From positions 208,720,310 to 208,784,309 of the forward strand of contig CM062818.1 in the NCBI GenBank assembly GCA_031772625.1: 64,000 nt of DNA. The letters are read 5' to 3'. The notes below the pieces were generated by a model, which had not been told where the DNA came from, did not search any database, and saw only the letters and a list, made by a program, of their open reading frames with translations. Source of the stretch: Pinus tabuliformis. Taxonomy: Eukaryota; Streptophyta; Pinopsida; Pinales; Pinaceae. Made by a program: the position numbers and the translations under genes. The number at the start of each line of letters is the position of its first letter. Position 1 is the stretch's first letter. Of the stretch, positions 22,600-35,099 are shown in pieces.

Positions 22600-24106
22600 C
22601 CTCAACCCCAGGAGTTCTTCAGCTCAATTCCTCACCCTGGGAGCTCAGACAAGGGGGAAGAGCTAGCTCAGTGCCCTCGATCAACCCAAACCCTCACAGA
22701 GGAGGGTCACATCCACCAATCCATGTTGCTCTCGGAAGATTAGAAATAGAAACATATCAAAGTGTTCATATCTAGTATCGGCTCAAACAACTCATTGAAG
22801 AGTACCAAGAGCAACAGTACTTTGTTTTTCCTATTCATTAAGACATCGAACGTTAGAGAAAATACATGTCATAAAGAAAAAAATGTCATATTCACCCTTT
22901 TTTCCTCTCATACAAGGAAGCAGCAAACCACAAGCCTAAGATTGTCTCATACAACAACATAATCTCAGTCCACAAATATGTCCCTGTCTCAGATATATAT
23001 GATCAGACTTTGTCTAGCTCAAAGTGCATACAAGAATCCATCTAATTGATTTCTTATAACAGGATCCACCAAATTTAACAATAATAAAGCATGTCACAAA
23101 AGCACTTCTATATGAGAGGTGGAACCTGATACTGCATGGGGTAAACCAATCATGTCAACAAAGAATTGTTAGCTCAATAATCACAAACAACATCAGATGT
23201 TCTTTGTTTCATTCTGCAATTATGGGACTTTTAATCATCCACCACAAATAAATAGTAGGTGATGGGATCTCATCAAGGATCTCTCCCTATGAATAAGGAG
23301 CTTCTTCACTCATCATCAATCAAAATATCAACCTTGCAACATCTGAATACCTAATTTATAATACTTGTTTTCCATTGGCATTTGTAACACATGCATACTA
23401 TAGATGCTTTGTTAATTTATATATATGCTCCAACTTCCTTTTTCCTACCCCAGCTTCTTCCTATACTCCTATACTATCTCTCCTTTCCTGCATCACTTAG
23501 TGTCTAGATGATCCTTAAGAAGGATCTGCTCATCACCACTTCATTAGGAACTTAGAAGTATTAAAATACTCAAATATGCAAGAAGGCTAAGCAATAATCA
23601 AAATGATAAATTTAAAACGAGAGTAGTGTCATAACAAAATAAGTTTAGAAGGTTCTTATCTTTAATGAGGATTGAAGGAAGAGATCAACTCCTTCTTGAT
23701 CTTGTCACCAAGAGTTTACAGAAGAAATGCAACCATTTGCAAAATCATTGTTCCAAGTCCCTTCTTAATCATAAGGTGCCATAGGTCATTAACAAACATC
23801 AACAAAGGAGGAGATGCCTTAACAGCCTATCCAAACATATTGTCCCCTGAAGTGAATCTAGGATTATACTGAATCTGGCACAAGTGCTTGTACTTATCAA
23901 GCTAGGGTTTTGAGACTTCAGGCTTTCAACATCTCCAAGCAATGCTTTAAGGTTTCTACTAAACCCTAATCTTATGCTATCTACCAAGCCCTAACAAGGG
24001 TGCCTAGGGTTTCCTTCAAACCCTAGGATTCTTTTAGGTCTCTAGCATCTTTACTTGCTCAACAGTGTCTTCATAGGGGTGATATCCATGACTTTTCTTC
24101 AACCTA
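22600..24106. other. No recognisable gene
   Basis: AT-rich sequence with scattered stops in all frames. A family A-like GTTTTGAGACTTC / CCCTAA-rich stretch occurs at 23900-24030. I see nothing else definable. Confidence 0.4.
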
Positions 24107-24118
24107 GCTTTGATACCA
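24107..24118 (-). promoter_or_regulatory. Primer-binding-site-like sequence, minus strand
   Basis: The minus strand reads TGGTATCAAAGC, one mismatch from the Copia tRNA-Met primer site, directly after an AATTAACA that would be an LTR end. The adjoining sequence to about 24432 may be an LTR, as it has a GGGCAAAACCCCACCAGGGGGAGAACCC family A-like block in inverse orientation. A partner LTR was not found. Confidence 0.45.
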
Positions 24119-24616
24119 TGTTAATTTTCTTGGGGTTGTGTAGTTCTTTGCTTTTAACAATTGCATTACATCTTTTACACATAGAATTCAAGCCACAACA
24201 TTATAACATCATAATAACAATAGCAATTGTGTAGAAAGAACAATAACATCAATATTGTAATGGAACATAAAGAACAAAGGAAGAAAAGCATGCAGACATA
24301 ATGACACCAAGATTGGTCGAAGACTAGGGCAAAACCCCACCAGGGGGAGAACCCAGAATTCAATTCTTCTTCTTCTATTAGATATTCATCAATTGATCAA
24401 CTGAGATATAAAGCACAACAAGATACATCAACAAGCTTCCTATGGCCAACCTAAGTTAGTTCACAACTACATTTGTGAACTGACATTTGATAACCTAAGA
24501 AAGCTTCTTCTATACCATTGTTACAAGAAACAAAATCATCATCAAGCATTATTAACTCTATTGGGCTATATCAAGTAGATCATGTTGTCAAGGATATGAG
24601 CCATCCATCACATGTA

Positions 24617-25017
24617 TGCCATGCCATGCCATACATCTCCCTGTCTGCCATGAAGAGCCTAGCCATGCCATACATCTTCTTGTCTGCCATGAAGAGCCTA
24701 GTTACGCCATACATCTCCCTATCTGCCATGAAGAGCCTAGCCATGCCATACATCTCCCTGTCTTCCATTAGGAGCCTAGCCATGCCATACATCTCCTTGT
24801 CTGGCATGAAGAGTCTACCCATGTCATACATCTCCATGTCTGCCATTAGGAGCCTAGCCATGCCATACATCTCTTTGTCTGCCATGAAGATTCTGCCCAT
24901 GCCATACATCTCCCTATTTGCCATTAGGAGCCTACCATGCCATACATCTCCCTGTTTGCCATGAAGAGCCTACCCATGCCATACAGCTCCATGTCTGCCA
25001 ATGAAGAGCCAAGCCAT
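24617..25017. repeat. 39-bp minisatellite, locus 2
   Basis: About ten units of the same 39-bp repeat as at 19292. The open frames MPYISLSAMKSLA (plus) and MARLFMADREMYG (minus) are by-products of the 13-codon period, not evidence of a protein. The flank to 25086 is shared with locus 1. Confidence 0.9.
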
Positions 25018-25086
25018 ATCATAAGACATTGTCTAGCCTCCACGATACTGTCATATAGACTATCATAGCCATACAAATCCAAGTTG

Positions 25087-26483
25087 TTGTTATTTGTTTC
25101 TTCCAGAAGAGAGGGCACCAGAAAAGGAATAGTTTGAAATTCCATGCAATTTGAATCCTTAAGGAGATGGATTTTCTTATACTCCAACCTTTTACTCAAC
25201 CCACATGCTCTAATTACTAAGGAAGGTGAACTTCCCCACCAACCACTTGCATATGATAATTTCTAGTTGGGGTCTTTAACAAGGCACATGGTAAAAAGTT
25301 GAAGCTATGAGACTAAGGCAAATCAAGATTATTTGTCAACCCCCTGAACCCCCTTTCCCCTCCCCGTCTAATGGATTCATAGCCCCTCGCATGCTCTTCC
25401 TTGACCAACCTGAGACCTTTATATTAATTTTTAAATGATATTTACATTTATTGAGATTACCATGGCAAGTATACCTCATGGTACATAAAAGCATATTAAT
25501 CAAAAATGCATGCCTAGACATTCACTAATAAGGCCTTGGCCTTGAACTCCTCACTAGGCATTCATATAAGATATTTACATCTTTTATATGGGATCATTCA
25601 TGAGACTTGATTCTTTTCATTACAAAACTTGGCACAAAATTCAATCCAGTACAATATGAAGGGTCAAAACCAAGGTATTAAAAATACATTCTTTCTCTTT
25701 TTCATCTAATAGGTCCAATCTCCATCTCATAATTCCAATCATACCTCCAGACTAATGCCAATGAAAGGTATTTTACTTTGGTTGCTTTGTGATAGGAAAG
25801 AGAATATATAGCATGCCCTAGATGTGGACCCAATAATGTCCAATGTTCTTATGTCATTAGAAAGAGCACTTGCAAGTAGATTTGTAGCCAAGGCAGGCCT
25901 AATTAGTTATGCTTTGATATCACATTTATAGTCTATAATGGTTAAATTTATAAAAAATGAAATGGTGTAACAAATTCACATTTAAATCATATAGATCAAA
26001 ATTACCAAGGAATTCAAAAGGGAGATTTATTCAATTTCATCTATCCACAACTTCTAAGTAGTCTTTGATGTTGAAGCTTTACATGTATAAAGGTATTGAA
26101 TTCTAACTCCTAAGCATATTGGAACAAATAAGCGTGGAAGATAAGGACACCAAATTATCTGGATTGGATCATTATATTATTTGTCATCCATCTTGATGCG
26201 TTCGAAGTGGAAAAATTGGAGGAATCAGCATGCAAGTCCATTTTCACCAACATGTCCTAGTTTGGAGAAGTGGGGTCCAAAACCTTCCAGAGGCATTTTG
26301 AGGCATTAAATGAGTTTTTAAATGAAGTTTTAAAAACTCTCTTGCAGAATACCCATTGGCACCATTGTACACTAAAAGACCTTTCCAACAATGCGAGAAA
26401 GGCATGAACCAGAGTCCGTGTGCAAAAGTTATGCCTCTCAAAAGTTGATTTTCTCATTTAATCACCATGATTCCAAAGGATGC
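25087..26483. other. No recognisable gene
   Basis: AT-rich, no domain-bearing frame, no repeat ends found. Confidence 0.4.
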
Positions 26484-26488
26484 CATGT

Positions 26489-27593
26489 TGTTGAGAATTT
26501 AATAGGGCAATGATTATGATTAATTCTCTTTACTTGATAACTGCTTGTGGTTCCTTTTTACTTATTAACTTTGTTCCTTATTATTATATGTGTGAAGCAT
26601 CAAATAGCTACCAAAACAAAAAGCACAATGACACAATATATAGGCTGCAAGCCAGGGCAAAAACCTCTCCTCTTGAGAGGAAAACCCTTAAATCTCTTCT
26701 CTTCCTTATAGATTCTTCAATTGACGAATTCCAAGACCTTAAGACTGAGACCAATACCCTCCAAGACCAAGACCAACCTCTTTGAGTGATGTGCCAACTT
26801 CGATCTAGTCAAACCCAGTCAAATCTCTTCCAGTAGCACCTTCTCGACCTTCTGCTGCAAGATTTTTCGGCCTCCTACTACAGATCTGAAATTTCGGCCC
26901 CCAGTAACTGTTGTTGCCACACATGGGAACTTTGATCTTCTTGTAGAGCCCTCCTCTGACCTTCGCTTGCCTTTCCCTGACCTCTAGAGCTTGAGAGAGA
27001 CCCTTGGTAGCCTTCGCTTGACCTCCTTGCCTCCTTTCCTCCAAGATCGAACTTGTGGAAGGATGCCCTAGGTCAGCGCAAAAACCCTAGTCTTCTCTAG
27101 CACGTGTGAGAGAGAAAGATAGCCCAAACACAAAAACTTCTTCGTCCTTCTTCTCCTTCACTACCTCTTCCTTCTTCTTCCTTTGCTAGAATGAGAGATG
27201 AGTGAGTGTCTTCAAGGAGGACGAGTCCTCTTCTATATATAGGCTTCTTCAAGGGTGGACGTGGCTCTTCCTTTAGGCCAACTTGCCAGTTGCCAAGCCG
27301 ACTTGGTCTTGGAGGGTATTCTGACACTTTTAAAGACAAAAATATTTTTCTTTACAAGTTACAATGTGCCCAATGGGGTCTTCAACTTATGACAATGACT
27401 CTTTTGACTTCTTGACCTAGGAAAAACCCTAGAAGCACTCAATGGGTGCTTGACCTATAAAATAAAAGTCTTTGAGCATGAAACCCATGCTCCAAAAACA
27501 ACAATAATAATTTTCTTTTATTTCATAATTTACAAAAATCAAAGATACATTTCATATTTATGAAGACCGAACCTAGTTACACATTTTTCAACA
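26489..27593 (-). mobile_element. Solo LTR, Copia-related family A, inverted
   Basis: On the minus strand it starts TGTTGAAAAATGTGTAACTAGG and ends AAATTCTCAACA. It is flanked by a perfect 5-bp TSD CATGT (26484-26488 and 27594-27598). A CTATATATAGAAG TATA box is present on the minus strand near 27240. There is no internal region, so it is a solo LTR. Confidence 0.93.
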
Positions 27594-27598
27594 CATGT

Positions 27599-28270
27599 CA
27601 GCCCCTATTACTCATGCAAAAGGGGCTAGCCAAGTGCGGACTATGAAGAAGACTCTAGAAGGGTCAAAGTTGTAACTCCAATTGAGAGTTGAATGAGTCA
27701 AACCTAACCCCTAATTGGCTATTGAGCTACGTTATAATCGTGCCACTAGGAAAAAAAGGGGTTCCATTCTATTCGATTGTATATTATTCCATATTAGAAA
27801 AGAGAAAACAGGATTGGAAGTTAGAGAGCATAACAAAGGGGGCTAGTGCACAAGTCTCAAGTAACTCCATAGAGAGTGCCATCTACTTTGTACTTGCATT
27901 ATTTCTGTACCAGACAAAAGAAAGCAAAGTAGTCTCACCTTCCAACTGGGTTTTCTCCCATAAGGGTTTCCCAAAGCAAATCTTCATGTTCATTGTGATT
28001 GGTATGTGATTGTATTTGTTGTTTTCTATTTTCTGCATTTTATCTATTTCATGAATAAGCCAAAAATCAGTGATTAAAAAATCTGGAATCTAAGCTTCAC
28101 AGTATAGATTTCAGTTTATTTTATTGCAGATCTGTTGTGACGAACTGTCCAGTGGAATATCCACAACAGTTCACAGATCACCAAATGGAAATAAAACATA
28201 CAAAAATACCAAAAGAGGATATCTATCAAATGAAGTTCAATATAGTACAAGTACAATTTCAAATGAACAA
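27599..28270. other. Intergenic, downstream of the spliced gene
   Basis: No gene seen. It would contain the 3' UTR and polyadenylation signal of the minus-strand gene ending at 28271. Confidence 0.4.
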
Positions 28271-30385
28271 TTAAATCTCACTTTTATCACTCTCTGATTC
28301 GCCACTTGCTTTGCTTTTCGTTGCAGTAAATTTAGCCTGTAATGAACAATGAAAACCCAAACACTTGTGAGTTCAATAGTCAGTGCATTCCCAATTTCAA
28401 TATTGATAAATCTTGAATCAAGATTTCACATTATACAAGGTAAAATGTGTTTCTCATTGAGTATCAAGAGAACAGTCACTGGTTTAACTACGGCACTCAG
28501 ATTTAACAATCTGGCTAATGAACTTTACGAACTTCACACTTATAATATATATATATCAAACTCTGTCTCACATCCATACCCTAATTCTCTAAAGTTTCAA
28601 ATTTCCTAACACGATTATCTTGAAAGGTAACAAGGGGCATACAGTCTCTTTGATACTTTTTGGAGGTTCAGGAGTCAAAAGTTCTGTAGATTTCTTCACA
28701 CTAACCGCTGCACTAACTGGTAATGTTGATTTTTTCTCAATGTTCTCAGGTACAGGACTTGTCCATTGATGTCTAAGCCTACTTTGGGCTTTCTGCAAAT
28801 AGGAGATATATACAACGTTCATAGGCTGAAGTATGGAAATAACAGTCTTAGCAGAAGTATTAATACAAATTCACGAGCTGAAGAGGAATGGACCACCATG
28901 ATGAACCATTAAAAGAAATACCTTAATATAAGATACTACAGAATCCATTTTGTTCTGTTCTAATGCTACAGGTGGATGACTTTGGTTATTCTTCTGATTT
29001 GTTATAGGTTTTCCCAAGCCATAAGAGTCATCAGCACAACTGTCCTCATTTTCATCATCATCATGTTCATCTTTGGGCAATGAATACTCTGCTGCTTCTT
29101 TTTCACTACCACATTCTTCCTTGTCGGTATCCTGCAAGGCAAGAAATTGTTCCTCAGAAACACAGAAATAATGAACTTCTAATAGTTTAACTAAATGAAA
29201 AGGCTATAAACATCAGAACCTAAAGTCCACAGCTTGAAATGGAACTCCTTTCCAATCTAAAGAATTAACAATTGTTGCTTCTGGAAAAAGACGTAGAATA
29301 TGTAACAGTGTTGAATAGGCTAAAGCTAATGCATCTGATATCAAATCAAACATAACAAAACTTTTACACAAAATATATATCAAGCTACACCCACAGGTCA
29401 TAGAATAGACGCATGTAAAGCTATGAAATCAATTTGTTGAAGTTTTCAATAAGGCATTTGTCAGCTATTCCCAAGCACACCTCAGTTTGTAACTTTGTAC
29501 TTCTTGCGCTCTTTCAATATAACCTAAATCAAAAGCACAAATAGATAAAGAATGGTTCTTTTTGAGCATGCACTAAGAGGAAGGAGTAGAAGGATTAAAA
29601 TATGTAGGGGCACGCTCTGCTAGTATGGAATTCCAAATCAAACAAATTCCACATATGATTGAATGTTAGATGACCATTAGGTTCATCAATGATAATACTT
29701 TAATAGTAACTACAAAAAGGATTGCTCCTCAGTCCTTCACATAAGATACAAAATAAATGAAATACATGAACAGCAGAGATAAACTAAAACCTCTATATTC
29801 AGCCTGAATCCATTCATAAAAATGCAAACGATTGTCAGTGCTTTAAACATTCCTTCTTGCAATAAAGCACCTCTTTCATACCCTTTTAGTGTATCTGTAT
29901 ATTTTCAAGAAGCTCCCATTACTTCTATGGCTCCTCAAGCAGTTGTCTGACCTTGTTGCAAATGGTCACACATGTCAAGGAATGCAGCAGCACATGTCAA
30001 TTTTTCTAGTGTTTCCTCAGAGAAAATATTGCAAATCCACTGATTCCTTCTTGTACTGTACAGGCTTTATATCAAAAGAAGATGGTACTGAAAAATATAG
30101 AACTAAATAAATAGATGTCTTGGGCAGGTGCTTGTATGACATTGTATTCAGACAGCCATGAATGTTGCAGGCATAAAGGGTCGATTCAGTCTACGTGACA
30201 TTATTGGCAAAGCAGTGGTCCTTAGCATCTCAGGATCATAGATGCTCAAAAGGATACTGCAGGCTTGGCAACTAATCTCAAAGGAGCTTCATTGAGATTT
30301 TTACAGTCCTTGCAGGGGCTAGGATTTAGCTGTGAGATCAATATGGACACGTCTTGGACACTGAGCATGTAGACATAACCGCTTT
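28271..30385 (-). CDS. Spliced gene of unknown function, 3' part (at least 7 exons)
   Basis: Function not recognised. Three exons are well supported: 28922-29131 (70 codons, very acidic, starts DTDKEECGSEKEAAE, ends VVSYIK), 28643-28792 (50 codons, KAQSRLRHQW...SIKET) and 28271-28336 (21 codons, AKFTATKSKASG...SEI, then TAA). All are phase 0 with AG acceptors and GT donors. Upstream candidates are 29220-29360 (SDALALAYSTLL...LDWKGVPFQ), 29792-29894 (TLKGYERGALLQEG), 29952-30015 (ETLEKLTCAAAFLD) and 30258-30385 (ESGYVYMLSV). The 29952 and 29792 exons join in phase, but 29220-29360 meets the next exon out of phase unless an earlier weak donor is used. A weak 23-bp micro-exon may lie at 29501-29523. 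The protein tail is acidic, then Ser/Lys-rich, suggesting a nuclear or scaffold protein, by inference only. It could be a live gene or a recent gene fragment. Confidence 0.55.
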
Positions 30386-31356
30386 CTGTTGAGAAAGAGA
30401 TTGGCAAAACAAGAATTTCATGCTTCATGGTATTCTTTTAATGTCTTGTACTACCTATCTAGTCTACATGATCTCTTAGAAACAGAGTTAAAAGTCAAAT
30501 CTAATAAGATATTGACTAAAATGCCAGGTTTTTTCAATGGGATTATGGTTAAGGAATCAGCACTAAATATGGTGTCATGTCAGGCCACGCACTAACTCAT
30601 ACATAAATAAGAAACCAGGTCCAAGTGCAGGTCCTAGTCCCAGGTAACTTTAATTTAATAGTACTTCCCTGTTGCAGCGGCTTAGCTGAAGAATGCGCTC
30701 GTCTCAACGGTTCACCCCTCAAGGGCCATCCCACTGTGCAAGGCTGCAAGCAAGCCACTTGAGGTGCCCAACCTCTTTGGGCTAGTCATAGTGCTTCTTT
30801 TGACTTTAAGCGAAGTTCTTTGGCAAAACAATGTTAGGATTTAAAATTTTGTTTCTATGGTTGAACATCTCAGTTATGAAATTTCTAACTTTATTAAATA
30901 TTTTGGAGGATTTGTAGGCCAAGGACAAAGGCAATTCAATTTCATGGAGAGTAGTTAATAGTGAACATAGACCTCATGTAATGGACAAGCAAGTAATGCA
31001 AGAGCATCCCAAGTTACAAGTAAAAGTGCAACATATAAAAGTGCAGGGGGGAGAAATACAAGCACAACGAGAAGGTGGAGTGTGCAGTTTAGGCACAGAG
31101 GTGAAAAGAGCGCAATACCCATGTCAGTCCTCTGTTCTGGCTAAATGTTGCTTTGATTAAACAACATATTCCGGCCTTGGGGAATCCATTTTATATCACT
31201 TTTTGTACTTTTAAATCATATTTTGGCCAATAAAACGTTCTCAAGTTATTTTGTTATTTATTTTTATTTTTATTTTTATTTTAAATCATGAAATAGTTGC
31301 ATTGTAAAATCAAATTTATTGGACAGTTGGAAGCCTCATAAATGCTATATTTGCAG
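30386..31356. other. Intergenic, with ATTTTT-rich tract
   Basis: No gene is supported. A simple (ATTTTT)n tract lies at 31255-31283. Further 5' exons of the minus-strand gene may lie here but could not be defined. Confidence 0.35.
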
Positions 31357-31526
31357 ATCACCTGGGCAAAAACCGAGACATGGATTTTTTCGCCCAGAAT
31401 CCCAAGATGGTGAAATACCCTTTGGTTCAGAAAAATCCCATGCAAAAGGGCCCGGTCAATGCAAGCAGTTTTGAGGCAAAAACGCAGAACAGCTCACTAA
31501 ATCTGCCAGGATTTGATTGTGCTTGA
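31357..31526 (+). CDS. Candidate terminal exon of an unknown plus-strand gene
   Basis: After a good acceptor (CTATATTTGCAG) an open frame of about 56 codons runs to TGA at 31524. It has protein-like composition (HLGKNRDMDFFAQNPKMVKY near the start, NLPGFDCA at the end). The first codon is split across the intron. No upstream exon was found nearby, so this may be the end of a gene with a long intron or a stranded fragment. Function not recognised. Confidence 0.35.
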
Positions 31527-32990
31527 TTTCTTCCATGATCTGAGTCAAGGATGAGGTTGAATTGACCTAGATATGACCTCAGGACAGTCTATTGTTGGCA
31601 GCAAAGAGGATTATTAAAAATTAGTTTCAATTTTATGTATAAGCTACGCAATCAAGCTTGCTAAGTAGCTTTTGTAATTTGGTGACCTTGGCACTCAAAT
31701 ACTTCAGCCTTGGAGCTCTATTTTCAGCCTTTCTTTTAAATAATATATTTACCCTTCTTGATTTTCCATTGTTGGTGGACTTCAGTGTGCATGTGAAGGA
31801 GTGGAGGGTCCCCACAACTTCAGCCTGTATAGTTATTTTATTTGGTGTTTGTCATTTGTATGCTGGTACATATTTTTCGTATTATTTTCTTTCATATTTA
31901 TGCTAGCAAACTCTTATTTTCATGTATTTTTAATTATCTTGTTCATATTTGCAATTCTACATTGATTTTTCATGAAAATTCTGCCACTGCTATGATGATT
32001 AATGTGAAACTAATTTCTTTTCACCAAGACACGGAATTTCTCAACACACATAAGCAGCGGAATAATCACAGAGATAAAGAATACAGCCACACAAAAGACA
32101 CACACACACAAAAAAAAAATGAGAAAATCAACTAGGAAAACCCACTTCTTGCTGTAGAATTTTATTGATAGAGTTCTGAGCAATCAGATTTCTTACAAGG
32201 CAAATAGTGACCCCAAGAACACACTTGTTCTCTCTGCTACACTATCTGGATTCTGGACACACCCTGCAACCTATCAGCCCCAGCTCCTACTTGCTTGCCG
32301 CCAGCCTGGTCCTTTTCCCTTGCGCAGGAGATCTCCTATTTCCTAGCGCAGTCTTGGCCCCTATTATTTAGGAAAAACCTCCTAAATCCTAGCACAAATC
32401 TGGCAGCAAGAAGTCTCTCTATCACAGCGTATTGGTTGCTCCAAAGTACGCACTCTCAACAAGATGCTCTCACACACACAACCTTGTGCATACAAGAATG
32501 AATAAATCTGTGCCTTTGTCCTTCCTTTATAGGCTCGATCCATGCTAAAATTGGCGAGTACAAATTTAGAATAGCAGTTGTGATTGACTTGTTAACTGAG
32601 TTTAACTTGTCTCTAACTTGACTTGTTTGACTTGTTAACTTGTCTCTAACTCGTCCTTGCCTCAATTAGAAACTGAAGCTCCCAACTCATCTTATCTAAA
32701 TTTATAACTGCCAATCAATCTGTAGTCAAACTGAAGGAAGGATCCTCATAACTGGTCCTCCAACTCTACACATGAATTCTCCAACTCCATGAACTCATCT
32801 ATGGTCAAGGAAAGACTGATTGTGGTCTTTCTCTGGCTAAGGGACATGCACAGAGAAGACCTCTCTCTACTATTTTAAACATTCTACGCTTTTATGTGCT
32901 CATCTTTGTTCATAAGATTGTTGTCCATACTTGTTTATAATCTGTTGCCCATATTGATTTAACTAGCTACTGTTCATGAACAAATTATTA
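31527..32990. other. No recognisable gene, LTR-like features
   Basis: CA-rich simple sequence near 32098-32120. On the minus strand a CCTATAAAGGAAGG TATA-like box (about 32530) is followed by a terminal-repeat-like, CACACA-containing transcript start region, so an LTR remnant is possible. Ends not found. Confidence 0.3.
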
Positions 32991-32994
32991 TATG

Positions 32995-34640
32995 TTAGTC
33001 AATGCACCTGAAGACAAACTTATTGTTAAGCTAAGTAAAAGACTAGGAGTGTCCATCCCTTAATCCCTCTAAAGTGGAAAAGGCCCTAGTGCATTCATAG
33101 CTTATCAAACTAGTGTTGCATCAGGCATTGTGGTTCTTGCTTTCATGGATTAGTTCCTACTTGTTGAAAATGTAACTAGTATCAGTCTTCATAATTGTTG
33201 TTTCACTCATGACATGATGTAATTTTTATGTATTTGTAAAAGAGAAGGAAAGATAATTATTGTAAAGTTCAAAGAATATTTATTTTTATAAGCATGGGTT
33301 TCATGCTCAAATTGTTATGTTTATATGTCAAATCACCCATTGAGTGCTTCTAGGGTTGAGTCATGAGTTATAACTTATAGGTCCTTGTCATCATGTAATA
33401 GAGCCTTTTTGGGCTTTTTGTATCAAGAAAAAAAATTGTTTTTTGTGTCAAAATTGTAAATTAAGCCTCCTCCACCAAGTCAGCCTACCCTTCCATCAAG
33501 TCGGACTCATTGAAGGCATTTGACCTCACACAAGGGACTATATATAAGCAGTGCATTTGACCTATTGTGATATCAAAATCAAGCAAGTTCGATATGAAGT
33601 AAGATAGCAAGTAAAAAGAGCAAAAGTCTATAGGAAACAAGGAGACAAAAGAAGAAGCCAAAATCTGAAGTTTGTATCCATCTCTCTTACATGTGCGAGA
33701 ATTTGCTAGGTTTATTGCAGCTGTAATAAAGGCCGAGTTCAAGAGGTTTGATCTGCAATCACAAATGAAGAATAGGAGGTGAAAAGGGCTTCAAGAAGAA
33801 AAAGTTAATAACCCTAGCGAAGGAAGGAGGAACCCTAGTGAAGGAAAGGAGGTTGTTTCTAGTCCACGCGTGCAAAGTTTCTGAGTTGCAGGAGGGCCAA
33901 AAGTTGCAGGTCTGCAGTGGAGGCCGAAATTTTGTTGCAGGAGGTCGAGATCTGAAGTTTGACTAAGTTTGAAGGAGGTTGACTTGGATTGACTTTGTTG
34001 GATTAAGCTCACTTGAAAGGACTTGTCTTGGAAGGCTGACTCGGTGGATGAAGGAAGGTTTGATATTGGTCTAAGAGGTCTTGGTTGTCTCATTTGATTT
34101 GGTTCTTGAATAAGAGGAGAATTTTTGGGTTTTCCCCTAGGAGAGGGGTTTTGCCCTGGCTGAGAGCCTACATCTTGTGTCATTGTTGTTTTGATCTTCA
34201 TGTATTTATGTTTTGGTAGTTGCTTGATGATAAGAAGATAAAAGAAAACGTAAAAAAGTTAAAGAAGACCTAACAATACATCACAAGTAATTATCAAGAT
34301 AAAAAAATCTTTCTGCTTTTCTGATTTTCTAACACTACTTTCATAGATTGGCCAATGACTTGAGAAACAAGCTTACTGTTGGGTTGGGTAAAAGACTAAG
34401 AGTATCTGTCCAAATATCTCTCTATTTTGGAAAAGGTCCTAGTGCATGCAAAGTCCATCAAACTAGACTTATTTGAGCATTGTTTTTCAATTTTTGTCAT
34501 TTCCATTACCAGGCATTTCTTTTCAGTTTCAATACTTGAAATCAGCCATACACAATGGTGTAAAAGACTAGGAGTCAGCGAATGTAACTTTGGAACCAAA
34601 GGAGTTACAACATCTGAGACACTAGTGCATGCCTAATCAT
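32995..34640. repeat. About 175-bp tandem repeat, three degenerate units, split by a solo LTR
   Basis: The block AAAAGACTAGGAGT ... GGTCCTAGTGCATGCA ... TCAAACTAG occurs at about 33037, 34391 and (weaker) 34563. Removing the solo LTR and one TSD copy puts the units 172-176 bp apart. Function unknown. Confidence 0.65.
33162..34334 (+). mobile_element. Solo LTR, Copia-related family A
   Basis: It starts TGTTGAAAATGTAACTAG and ends GATTTTCTAACA, flanked by a perfect 5-bp TSD CTACT (33157-33161 and 34335-34339). It has a GACTATATATAAGCAG TATA box near 33537 and the TTTTCCCC / TTTTGCCCTGGC / CTACATCTTGTGTC series in its 3' part. Confidence 0.93.
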
Positions 34641-35099
34641 TCAACAAATTTTGAGCATGTGTGTGCTTTACTTTCAAGAAGGGTGATTAGATTAGTTTCC
34701 TTTTAAATTTTTGTCTCGTGTTATCTTAACTTGTTGTCTTGATTTTTGATAGTTTAGAGTTTTAGACTCTAAGCAATTAACCTATCTACTAGTTAACTTT
34801 AACACTAAGTCCTAATTCAGTTTCTATTGTTTTAATGTGACAACAAGTCTATCCTAATTCCCAACATGCTGTAATGTGCTTCCAAGTTTATGAACACCTG
34901 AATTGATCTAAATATTATGTCCTAATCTATGCCCATAGATTAGCCTAACAAGCTATTGGATAAGCACCAAGAGTATGGTGATGTCAACAAGAGCACAACC
35001 CAAGTCAAGTACAAGAGCATGCAGGGGAGAAGTGTGAGAAAGGCGTTGCATGAGGAGTGCGACAAAGAACAACATGCGCACAAAAGTTGAAAGGTCACA

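Noticed and set aside
20822-24432. A complete minus-strand LTR element with 3' LTR at 20822-21591 and primer site at 24107
   Set aside because: The sequence beyond 24119 does not resemble 20822-21591, so they cannot be a pair of LTRs.
24580-24964. Long open frames on both strands of the minisatellite, which look like a repeat protein
   Set aside because: A 39-bp period is 13 codons, so frames stay open automatically. There is no start context, signal or domain, and both strands are open equally.
30120-30257. A protein-like frame downstream of the 30258-30385 exon (YDPEMLRTTALPIMSRR)
   Set aside because: It is in a different frame from the exon and lies after a good GT donor. It may be chance or a frameshifted continuation, so it was not added to the gene model.
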